From positions 1 through 5,618 of the forward strand of contig JAEOSY010000221.1 of the NCBI GenBank assembly GCA_016840125.1: a stretch of DNA of 5,618 nucleotides, given 5' to 3'. Under the pieces are notes generated by a model that saw nothing but the letters and a program-made list of their open reading frames with translations, was not told where the DNA came from and made no database searches. Positions within the stretch are counted from its first letter, which is position 1. The number at the start of each line of letters is the position of its first letter. Made by a program: the position numbers and the translations under genes. This document shows positions 1 to 5,532 of the stretch, one piece after another. This DNA comes from Candidatus Helarchaeota archaeon (GTDB lineage Archaea; Asgardarchaeota; Lokiarchaeia; Helarchaeales; HEL-GB-A).

Positions 1-2
1 AT

Positions 3-125
3 CTTTCCTCAATCTTTAAAAGGCAAAAAGGAATGAATAAAAAGAGAGATTCGCCGAAGAAGAAGAAAAAAGAGACTCGAGAGGCTTTAAACCCGCGCGA
101 GTTACTATCCGAAACTGGAAAATAG
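3..125 (+). CDS. C-terminal end of an unidentified lysine-rich protein, cut by the left edge
   Basis: A reading frame is open from the left edge to a TAG at 123-125, about 40 codons. An internal ATG at 33 would give a 30-residue peptide by itself, but no clear ribosome-binding site precedes it, so I read this as the tail of a longer gene beginning outside the window. The visible part is very basic, with a run of five lysines near the middle (KKKKK), and ends in NPRELLSETGK. I do not recognise the family. The stop is followed 8 nt later by the first copy of a repeated motif and then a T6 tract. That arrangement would suit the transposase end of an insertion element, but this is inference only. 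It could also be a chance open frame. Confidence 0.3.
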   Translation, partial: LSSIFKRQKGMNKKRDSPKKKKKETREALNPRELLSETGK

Positions 126-150
126 TCTAATTATTTTCAACTTATGGGTA

Positions 151-156
151 TTTTTT
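151..156 (+). terminator. T6 tract after the left-edge reading frame
   Basis: Six thymines begin 26 nt after the TAG at 123-125. Archaeal termination commonly uses T-tracts without a stem, so this could end transcription of the left-edge gene. The tract is also part of the extended repeat copy 1, so its role is uncertain. Confidence 0.25.
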
Positions 157-212
157 ACAATATTCTCAATTTATGAATAGTCGTTCTCAACCTATGGGTA
201 ATTGAACAACTC

Positions 213-219
213 AAAAAAA
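213..219 (-). terminator. T7 tract downstream of the methyltransferase
   Basis: Seven adenines on the plus strand read as seven thymines on the minus strand, about 48 nt past the methyltransferase stop. No stable stem precedes them. As an archaeal-style T-tract terminator this is plausible but unproven. Confidence 0.3.
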
Positions 220-266
220 CGAGAAATACCCAAAATAAAGATGATCATTCTCAACTTATAGGTATT

Positions 267-1094
267 TTAACAATTATAACTTTTTTTTCCGGTAAATATG
301 AGATAACCAAAAGAATCGCCTTTTAAAGCGTTTTGAAATTTTCTTGCGAATTTAAGTGTTGGAAATACTTTTTGACGAACTTTTTTGTTAGTAATCATGT
401 GGAATAACATTCTAAATGTAATTTTTGCCATCTGTTTGAATGAATATGGTCTTTTGAAGATATCTTCATAATAATCATTTATCTTTACCTCTTGCAATCC
501 CGTTTCTTGGTAAATCTTCTTCCATTCTTGAAGGGTTTTGATTTTAATCTTCGTTCCAATTACATTTGTCATGATCTCATTTATTTCATCTGCAAATTCA
601 TCTGTGACAGATTCCTTCATAAATGCGTCTAACGTAGCAATTTTGCCACCCGGTTTTAAAACTCTTTTATATTCGTTGATAACCCTAATAGGATCGGGCA
701 CTAATGCTGTTATGGCCTCACCATAAACAATATCAAATGAATTATCAGGGAAAGGAATTTTTTCAACATTTGCTGTTTGAAAACTGATGTTAGTTAAATT
801 CAGATTGTTTGCTTCTTCTTGTGCAATTTTTATAATCAATTCGGATAAGTCTATTCCAATAATTTCACAATCGAATCGTTGTGCTATATATCTTGTAATA
901 TATCCTGTGGAACAACCAACGTCCAATATTTTTGGGCTATTTATCTCTTTAAATTTTAATAATTCGATTAATTTATCAGTCCCTTTCCATCCACCAAAAG
1001 TAGGGCTTGTCATGGCACCTATATACCCTTGAAATTCATACATTCCAAGTTTTCCTATTTCTTCCTTTGATAATTTCGTTACCATATTCATCAT
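267..1094 (-). CDS. Class I SAM-dependent methyltransferase (UbiE/Methyltransf_11 type)
   Basis: A 275-residue protein with a Rossmann-fold methyltransferase core. Motif I is LDVGCSTG (57-64), which binds S-adenosylmethionine. The acidic end of strand 2 is D82 in IGIDLS. The segment NVEKIPFPDNSFDIVYGEA (109-127) is the typical adenine-contacting and post-motif region, and KPGG (147-150) follows the RVL helix. The region from about 166 to 275 is a longer C-terminal cap carrying several basic residues, which probably defines the substrate. The substrate cannot be told from the sequence. No signal peptide is seen, so it is likely cytoplasmic. The ATG at 1094 is chosen as start. ATGs at 1091 and 1085 and a TTG at 1106 are alternatives, and none has a good ribosome-binding site, so a leaderless or weakly led message is possible. 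The gene stands alone, with the repeat cluster directly at its 3' end. Confidence 0.9.
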   Translation of the reverse strand: MMNMVTKLSKEEIGKLGMYEFQGYIGAMTSPTFGGWKGTDKLIELLKFKEINSPKILDVGCSTGYITRYIAQRFDCEIIGIDLSELIIKIAQEEANNLNLTNISFQTANVEKIPFPDNSFDIVYGEAITALVPDPIRVINEYKRVLKPGGKIATLDAFMKESVTDEFADEINEIMTNVIGTKIKIKTLQEWKKIYQETGLQEVKINDYYEDIFKRPYSFKQMAKITFRMLFHMITNKKVRQKVFPTLKFARKFQNALKGDSFGYLIFTGKKSYNC

Positions 1095-1141
1095 CTCAAT
1101 ATTCAATATACTTATCTAAAGGATTAAACAAACACCTTCAA

Positions 1142-1201
1142 TAGTATATCAAAGTTCATTGTCTAAATTCATTTTGCCGCCCATATATGGTAGTTTATAA
1201 A
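1142..1201 (-). promoter_or_regulatory. Promoter region of the methyltransferase with a CCATATATGG palindrome
   Basis: Two TATA-like boxes read on the minus strand: TTTATAAA at 1194-1201 and GATATACTAT at 1141-1150. The nearer one would start transcription around 1122, about 28 nt before the chosen ATG. Between them lies a perfect 10-bp palindrome, CCATATATGG (1181-1190), which could be a TATA variant or a regulator site. Positions are read from the sequence; function is inferred. Confidence 0.35.
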
Positions 1202-1210
1202 GGTCAATTC

Positions 1211-1238
1211 AAAAAAAAATGAAAAGGGATTTTCCTTT
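1211..1238 (-). terminator. Short stem and T9 tract after the C_GCAxxG_C_C gene
   Basis: On the minus strand a weak 5-bp stem (AAAGG/CCTTT, from 1234-1238 and 1223-1227, six-base loop) is followed by a nine-thymine tract at 1219-1211. It is 128 nt past the stop at 1366, leaving a longish 3' untranslated region. The tract is the longest in the gap between the two genes, which makes it the best terminator candidate there. Confidence 0.4.
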
Positions 1239-1309
1239 GCTGTTTCCAGTTTTTTTCTTATTCTCTCTAATGTGATTGTGTAAGATAGGAAAGATTTGAA
1301 ATTAGGAAT

Positions 1310-1340
1310 GTTTCAAAATGGTTAGAAAAGTTTCGAAATG
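1310..1340. repeat. Pair of 11-bp direct repeats GTTTCRAAATG, 20 bp apart
   Basis: GTTTCAAAATG (1310-1320) and GTTTCGAAATG (1330-1340) differ at one base and lie exactly 20 bp apart. The second contains the palindrome TTTCGAAA (1331-1338). A weaker relative, ATTTGAAATTA, starts at 1294. They sit in the 3' flank of the C_GCAxxG_C_C gene, and no gene starts nearby. They may be chance in AT-rich DNA. Confidence 0.3.
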
Positions 1341-1365
1341 AAAATCAGGGCTAGCTGACTACGGA

Positions 1366-1800
1366 CTACAGGATCTTCTCTAGAATTTCAGCAGCATCCT
1401 TGACAAATTTAGGACAATTATTGAAGGCACCAGTTTTGAAGGCATGATCAACATCTTCAGCCGTTAATAGATCGTGGTCGATTAAATCTCTGCAAATGAT
1501 TGTTACATTACGATCTTTGAACTTTTTTATAAATTCATCGGCAATATCATCGGCAACTCTGAGTTTTAGCTCTCTTAGGGGCCGGACATCACCGTGTTTG
1601 AGACCAATTGCCATTAAAGCACCTGTAACAGCCCCACACACGTCACCCATGCGATTTATTCCGCCACTAAACACTGAGGTGATCTTCAAGCACGTATCAC
1701 GATCAAAACCTAAATTTTGTCCGTAAACGGAAAAAATAGCTTGAGCGCAATTATATTGTTTAAAACAAGAAATTACTTCTTCCACGCGATTATCTGACAT
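1366..1800 (-). CDS. C_GCAxxG_C_C family probable redox protein
   Basis: A 144-residue cytoplasmic protein of the C_GCAxxG_C_C family (also called C-GCAxxG-C-C (seleno)protein), named for its spaced cysteines. Those seen here are C18 in YNCAQA, C55 in the motif CGAVTG (55-60), C103 in IICRDL and C129 in NNCPKF. C12 and C37 are additional. The glycine-rich FSGGINRMG (44-52) before the motif and the hydrophobic C-terminal helix AAEILEKIL are also typical. The cysteines may bind metal or take part in redox chemistry, but the reaction has not been established for the family as far as I know. The start is well supported by an AGGAG 9 nt upstream. The gene is transcribed away from the broken ABC ATPase gene, with which it shares an upstream region. 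The length is normal for the family and all signature cysteines are present, so it is probably functional. Confidence 0.9.
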   Translation of the reverse strand: MSDNRVEEVISCFKQYNCAQAIFSVYGQNLGFDRDTCLKITSVFSGGINRMGDVCGAVTGALMAIGLKHGDVRPLRELKLRVADDIADEFIKKFKDRNVTIICRDLIDHDLLTAEDVDHAFKTGAFNNCPKFVKDAAEILEKIL

Positions 1801-1809
1801 TATTGTTTA

Positions 1810-1814
1810 CTCCT
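1810..1814 (-). promoter_or_regulatory. Ribosome-binding site AGGAG of the C_GCAxxG_C_C gene
   Basis: AGGAG on the minus strand is separated by 9 nt from the ATG at 1800 and fixes that start. It is one of the two clearest Shine-Dalgarno sites in the window. Confidence 0.7.
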
Positions 1815-1902
1815 GTTTTTATCGTTACAAAATAATAATAAAAGCTTTTTACCAATCTGCTAATTAGTAAAATAGAATAGTCTTTTTTGTTTTTCTATAA
1901 TA
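1815..1902. promoter_or_regulatory. Shared upstream region between divergent genes
   Basis: This AT-rich stretch separates the C_GCAxxG_C_C gene (minus) from the ABC ATPase remnant (plus). TATA-like candidates are TTTTATTATTA on the minus strand (near 1832-1843) and AAAATAGAA on the plus strand (1869-1877). T-tracts at 1883-1888 and 1890-1894 lie on the plus strand. No box is strong enough to assign a start point, so I note it only as the likely location of both promoters. Confidence 0.35.
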
Positions 1903-1906
1903 AGGT
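1903..1906 (+). promoter_or_regulatory. GGTG ribosome-binding site before the ABC ATPase remnant
   Basis: The GGTG at 1903-1906, within AAGGTGTGAT, matches the archaeal anti-Shine-Dalgarno consensus GGAGGTGATC in part. It lies 7 nt before an in-frame ATA at 1914, exactly where an ATG would be expected. This is the main evidence that the original start was at 1914 (or at the ATA at 1917). Confidence 0.5.
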
Positions 1907-1913
1907 GTGATTA

Positions 1914-2465
1914 ATAATAACAAGCAACAGTATTAGTGACTCTGATGTCCTAGTCGTTCGGAATTTAACCAAGATTTATGGAAGAGAATTTCAATTTGGT
2001 TCCTGGAACGTTGGCCGTCGTATCATCGCAGTAAATGACGCGAGTTTCTCCGTTAAGAAGGGAGAAATCTTTGGATTTCTCGGACCAAATGGAGCGGGTA
2101 AAACTACTGCTATCCGCTCTATTCTGGGTTATTTAACTCTTCAATCTGGTACCATAACAATTAATGGTTTGGATTATTGGAAAGATAGTCTGAAAATCAG
2201 GGAAAACATCGGGTATATTCCTGGCGATGTTAGTCTGTACGGTAATTTCACGGGTACGGAGTTAATTGACTATTTTGGAGAGTTTCGTCCTGTAGATCCT
2301 GATTTTCTTGAGAAACTTCGATCGATCTTCAAAGTTGATCTCACTCTCAAGATCAAGAATCTCTCCTCGGGGAATCGTCAACAGGCGGCCATTATCGTGG
2401 CTCTAGCTTCCAACCCAGATTTTCTTATATTGGATGAGCCCTCCAAGGATGAGGATAAAAGCTAG
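1914..2465 (+). pseudogene. Truncated ABC-type ATP-binding protein, ABC-2/DrrA-like exporter ATPase
   Basis: Numbered from the ATA at 1914, 183 residues remain. Seen: an N-terminal strand VLVVRNLTKIYG, Walker A GPNGAGKTT (57-65), a Q-loop region GYIPGDVSLYGNFTG, the signature LSSGNRQQ (150-157, a variant of LSGGQ) and Walker B FLILDEP (170-176) with catalytic E175. The family normally continues with a D-loop (SGLDP), the switch histidine and 100 or more further residues. Here LDEPS is followed at once by KDEDKS and a stop. No ATG, GTG or TTG occurs in frame between the upstream TGA (1908-1910) and a TTG at 2169, which is inside the domain beyond Walker A, so a start there would give no working enzyme. 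Two defects, lost start codon and lost 3' half, support a pseudogene. No permease partner is present. A joining error in the assembly near 2440 is the main alternative for the 3' loss. Confidence 0.85.
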
Positions 2466-2501
2466 ACTTTGCATTTCCGGATTTAACACCATTTTATTAA
2501 A
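2442..2501. other. Junction between the broken ABC gene and the DUF3604 gene tail
   Basis: Similarity to ABC ATPases ends at about 2441, directly after the DEP codons. The DUF3604 gene, reading from the other strand, has its stop at 2502-2504. The 60 bases between carry no recognisable ABC D-loop in any frame, no inverted repeat or target duplication that I can see, and no strong T-tract for either convergent gene. It is the likely breakpoint of a deletion, an inversion or an assembly misjoin. Confidence 0.5.
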
Positions 2502-4721
2502 TCAAATTTTCTTGTTCATTGGATCTTTGTTATATCTTATGAAGATTGGGCTGCTCCATGCTATTTCACCGTTCCATTGGATTATTTTGATCCAGTATGG
2601 ATTCAGTCCTGGTTTGATTTTGGTATCAATGTATGTGAAATCGATTTTTTTGGTGTTTTGGGAGTCGTTTAGTGGAACTAGTCTGACTTTTTTATGAAAT
2701 GCCCCTAAGTTTATTATTTTTATTTGGTCTTCAACTTCTTTTAATTCTATTTTGAATTTTCCTTGTTGGGAATTGAATGTTAGGGTGGCGTCTTTAGATG
2801 CTTCGAGTTCTAGAATTATTCCATCTGGATCTCCGGCGCTTGTTGATTTCCAGGTGATTTTTTTGTTTGTTTGCGTGTCTATACCTTCATCACCTAGATC
2901 AAATGCAAATGGTATTGCATTAACTATTTTACCGTTGTCCAGGCTTAATTCTCCATCCCAGATGGTTTTCTTTGATCGAAATCTGGTTCTGGCACCACTC
3001 CATTCGATTTTCAGATATTTTTTTGTCCCTCCAGGTATACTGTGATTGTAGATTGGGGTGGAGCCTCTTCTTATTTGAATTTCTTGTATACCACTTGTTC
3101 CAATCACTTTTACTTGAATTTTTGGCGGTTTATCTGTAGTGTATTTTTCACCTATAGAATGGTTATCAGCTGAGAAGAAGAGGATTATTCTGTCGCCGGT
3201 AGTTGCGTAGCATCGTCTGTTTTGTAATGCCTCCCATATAGATTCTCTCGTTAAATCTTTTGCAAATATTCCGGTTAATCCGCCTTTAACTGGGAAAGGT
3301 GCTCCAACTGCTACGGCTTTGCTTGGGCTGCTTAGTCCAGGTCTTCCGGTGTGATCATCACTGCCTGCTATAAATCCTACTTCTAGACCTCTTTCTAATG
3401 CTTCTTCAGCGAACCATTCAAATAATCCATGTTGGGAGTATATTTCTATTACTGGGATGAGCCCCGGGTCAAAGAAGTCTAAATTTGCGGGTCTTCCCCC
3501 GATATGGGGGATAGCTATGACGTCCTTTCTGCCTTTGAAGGTTTTCCATAGTTCGCTAATTGGGTATCTATCCGTGTTAATGTCCGTTTTATCTTCGATT
3601 AGCCAGTGATCAGATCTATAAAGTTGTTGATTATCATGTAGAAAGTAGATATTGTGATCTCCACCACCTGTTGTGATTCCTGACCATTCGTAGCCTAGAA
3701 AAGTTATGAATTTGTTAGGGCTATTGAAATGTTTTGTTTGAACACAGACATCTTCTCGCCATTCTTCTCCTTCGATTTGAAAATCATTACCTTGCCAAGA
3801 AGTAAAATCGATTCCTGCGACATCTCTAGCATATTTGAAGTATTCTTCGACAGTCCCGGTTCCGATAGTTATTTCCGTTTGTCCATGTAAATCCCCCCAA
3901 AACAATTGATGATCTGGAGATTTTTCTGCACAGAGAATTGGATTACTTATAGCAGTAAATCCAGAAGCTGTTTTGGCAAGAATCTGATGAATACCAGAAG
4001 TTCTCAAGATGATGCCTTTAAGCCGTTTAACTGCCCAATTTTTAGTTCTGAAATGATATTCTTTGGGTAAAGATGCTTCCTTGTCGGTTGAAGAAAGATA
4101 TATTACTTCAGTCTGAGTTTCAGTAGGATTGCCAAATAGATCTAAAAATCTTAATAGTATTGGGAATTCTGTATGTGCTTCAACGATCGAAGGAGTGATT
4201 ATTTCAAATTTATCTGCTTTACCACCAATAATTTCCAAGATCGGTGATTGTTCAAGTTCTAAATATCTACCAGTACCGAAAGGATCGACTAGAATTTTAA
4301 ACATGTGTTTTTTTTCACGGAATGTCTGTATTCTAGATCCAGGGCAGCCCACACTTTTATCGCCAAAAATTAATATGATCTTATCTCCTTCTTTCAATGC
4401 TCCATCCTGAATTCGAATAACTATTCCACTTCGCCAGGGGCGAATGTAACATCTTTCTTGGAAGGATGCGTTCAGCGTTGCATCTCCAGTTGTTTTAATC
4501 GTAACATACCCAGATTTATTGGGAGAATTAAATTGAGGGGTCTCCATATCAGTGACATCACGCTGAACAATAAGCATACCACCGTGATCGTCTATGCCAT
4601 ATCTTCCAACCGTATAAGTGAGTGTCCAAGACTGTAAACTTCCGGCTATAGCCTTTTTCAAACTAATCTCAGCTCTACCAAGCCACAGACTATTCAGATT
4701 TGCCATAATGAACCACTTCAT
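2502..4721 (-). CDS. DUF3604 domain protein, PHP-like metal-dependent hydrolase fold
   Basis: A 739-residue protein, full length for the DUF3604 family, whose biochemical role I do not know. An N-terminal region (about 1-265) looks like beta-sandwich sequence and begins with the family-like GRAEI and WTLTYTVGRYGIDDHGG. The central domain (about 268-512) carries likely metal ligands: D277 and H279 in WGDLHGQTE, D305 in AGIDF, E345 in GYEW, H356 in GGDHNIYF, H406 in IPHIGG, and D455, D456 and H457 in AGSDDHTGRPG. The block RRCYATTGDRI follows. The rest (about 512-739) looks like a further beta-rich domain ending in NPYWIKIIQWNGEIAWSSPIFI. The residue two after H279 is Q281, where classical PHP proteins have a second histidine; I believe Q is usual in DUF3604. 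No signal peptide or membrane segment is seen, so it is probably cytoplasmic. The start is uncertain: ATG 4721 is used, ATG 4706 (MANLNSLWLGRAEI) fits the family equally, and TTG 4727 is possible; none has a strong ribosome-binding site. Confidence 0.9.
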   Translation of the reverse strand: MKWFIMANLNSLWLGRAEISLKKAIAGSLQSWTLTYTVGRYGIDDHGGMLIVQRDVTDMETPQFNSPNKSGYVTIKTTGDATLNASFQERCYIRPWRSGIVIRIQDGALKEGDKIILIFGDKSVGCPGSRIQTFREKKHMFKILVDPFGTGRYLELEQSPILEIIGGKADKFEIITPSIVEAHTEFPILLRFLDLFGNPTETQTEVIYLSSTDKEASLPKEYHFRTKNWAVKRLKGIILRTSGIHQILAKTASGFTAISNPILCAEKSPDHQLFWGDLHGQTEITIGTGTVEEYFKYARDVAGIDFTSWQGNDFQIEGEEWREDVCVQTKHFNSPNKFITFLGYEWSGITTGGGDHNIYFLHDNQQLYRSDHWLIEDKTDINTDRYPISELWKTFKGRKDVIAIPHIGGRPANLDFFDPGLIPVIEIYSQHGLFEWFAEEALERGLEVGFIAGSDDHTGRPGLSSPSKAVAVGAPFPVKGGLTGIFAKDLTRESIWEALQNRRCYATTGDRIILFFSADNHSIGEKYTTDKPPKIQVKVIGTSGIQEIQIRRGSTPIYNHSIPGGTKKYLKIEWSGARTRFRSKKTIWDGELSLDNGKIVNAIPFAFDLGDEGIDTQTNKKITWKSTSAGDPDGIILELEASKDATLTFNSQQGKFKIELKEVEDQIKIINLGAFHKKVRLVPLNDSQNTKKIDFTYIDTKIKPGLNPYWIKIIQWNGEIAWSSPIFIRYNKDPMNKKI

Positions 4722-4770
4722 ACTCAAACATTCAGGTTTTCTACATTTTTAACCAAATCTGCTTGGCCCA

Positions 4771-4783
4771 GAAATAATATTTC
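4771..4783 (-). promoter_or_regulatory. Palindromic AT-rich promoter candidate of the DUF3604 gene
   Basis: GAAATAATATTTC has perfect 6-bp arms around one central base. It lies 49 nt before the ATG at 4721, inside an 85-bp gap between two same-strand genes. The AT-rich core could serve as a TATA box giving a leader of about 25-30 nt, and the symmetry could also suit a regulator. A T5 tract (4789-4793, minus strand) just upstream may end transcripts of the DUF4332 gene. Confidence 0.35.
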
Positions 4784-4806
4784 ATATCAAAAATGTCTTT
4801 ACACAA

Positions 4807-5517
4807 TTACCATTCAATTATTTTAGGTAATTTTTTAGCTGTATTCACCGTATTAACTGCTTCTTTTGGCAAAGGTGCAATAGCATCGTAATTAGTTCTA
4901 TCAATAAATTCTTGAACTTTCGAGATAAATTCCTCTGGTGAGATATTAGCTATTTTATCTAAAGTATCAAACCCTGCTTCGTAGTAAAGGGGTGCACGGA
5001 TTTTCTTGACTGCTCCTAGCCGCGATAGATTAGCTAATTTAACAAGTTTTAGAATTTCATCAGTTGATATTCCGGTTTTTTCAGCTAATTCTTTTCTTAA
5101 ATCTCTGGTTTTTCCTGCTGCAATCATATCTTCTATATTTTTAATTTTGATATCAGCTAATCGTTTAATATATTCCTGATTGATCCCAACATAATCTTTA
5201 AGTTTGAAAACTGCTCGAGTTTTCTTCGTTCGCTCTTCTCGAAGCGAACTAGCGCGTTTATATAAATCATCTCTGGATATGAACTCGAATATACTAAATA
5301 AGCCCCATAGAACTGTATTGGCCTTATTTTTAGTAGTCTTTTCATACCATTCTACATATGCTTCTAAATTCTCAACCGAAGATTCCTCTATAACAGTTTT
5401 ATTTTGGTGATCTTTCAAAAAGGACTCATAATCGTCTAGCATAGAGAGAAACTTTTCAACAACAGGTGGTTTCTTCCCCTTTTTTCTCAAAAATTTCTTT
5501 AATGCTTCTCTGTCCAT
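4807..5517 (-). CDS. DUF4332 helix-hairpin-helix protein with an N-terminal helical domain
   Basis: A 236-residue soluble protein. Residues about 115-205 fit DUF4332: paired helix-hairpin-helix-like units, YIKRLADIKIKNIEDMIAAG (116-135) and LSRLGAVKKIRAPLYYEAGF (164-183), with the family's ADL/ANL-like segment LVKLANLSRLGAV. This fold is associated with nucleic-acid binding. Residues about 15-85 form an all-helical segment rich in aromatic and acidic positions (VEKFLSMLDDYESFL, NLEAYVEWYEKT, VLWGLFSIFEFIS) that recalls the N-terminal core-binding (SAM-like) domain of tyrosine recombinases. No catalytic recombinase domain follows, so if the likeness is real this is only the DNA-contacting part. 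A basic patch, RKKGKKPP, lies at 11-18. The ATG at 5517 is backed by AGGAG 10 nt upstream. That site overlaps the stop of the gene before it, suggesting cotranscription and coupled translation. The molecular role is not known. Confidence 0.8.
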   Translation of the reverse strand: MDREALKKFLRKKGKKPPVVEKFLSMLDDYESFLKDHQNKTVIEESSVENLEAYVEWYEKTTKNKANTVLWGLFSIFEFISRDDLYKRASSLREERTKKTRAVFKLKDYVGINQEYIKRLADIKIKNIEDMIAAGKTRDLRKELAEKTGISTDEILKLVKLANLSRLGAVKKIRAPLYYEAGFDTLDKIANISPEEFISKVQEFIDRTNYDAIAPLPKEAVNTVNTAKKLPKIIEW

Positions 5518-5527
5518 TTGACATTCA

Positions 5528-5532
5528 CTCCT
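5528..5532 (-). promoter_or_regulatory. Ribosome-binding site AGGAG of the DUF4332 gene, overlapping the upstream stop
   Basis: AGGAG followed by TGA on the minus strand lies 10 nt before the ATG at 5517. Its first two bases are the last two bases of the TAG stop (5533-5531) of the upstream reading frame, a usual sign of translational coupling in an operon. Confidence 0.65.

Larger units (their letters stand above)
134..264 (+). repeat. Cluster of four 17-bp direct repeats with an inverted partial copy
   Basis: Four copies of TTCTCAACTTATGGGTA lie at 134-150 (1 mismatch), 163-179 (3 mismatches), 184-200 (1 mismatch) and 248-264 (1 mismatch). Start-to-start distances are 29, 21 and 64 bp. Copies 1 and 4 continue into a T-rich stretch (TTTTTT and TTTTAA). 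An inverted partial copy, AAATACCCA at 224-232, is the exact reverse complement of TGGGTATTT in copy 1 (145-153). The cluster fills the space between the left-edge reading frame and the methyltransferase stop codon, with the last copy ending 2 bp before that stop. Possible roles are insertion-element ends, a miniature element, or multiple protein-binding sites. The sequence alone does not choose. Confidence 0.6.

Noticed and set aside
134..264. Repeat cluster as a CRISPR array
   Set aside because: The units are only 17 bp, the distances between them are unequal (29, 21, 64 bp), and there are no spacers of uniform length or cas genes.
538..1032. Plus-strand frames inside the methyltransferase gene (538-726, 787-1032)
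   Set aside because: They are antisense to the methyltransferase motifs, lack ribosome-binding sites and resemble no family.
1107..1365. RNA gene or riboswitch between the two left genes
   Set aside because: No tRNA-like cloverleaf, no extended stem and no known riboswitch core could be seen; only promoter-like and terminator-like elements were found.
2169..2465. ABC protein starting at the TTG at 2169
   Set aside because: The same frame continues upstream with clear ABC sequence including Walker A, so 2169 is an internal leucine codon.
2434..2697. Plus-strand frame of 87 residues, hydrophobic and permease-like, after the ABC gene
   Set aside because: From 2502 on it is antisense to the well-matched C-terminus of the DUF3604 protein, and its hydrophobicity comes from reading that coding strand backwards. 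It has no ribosome-binding site.
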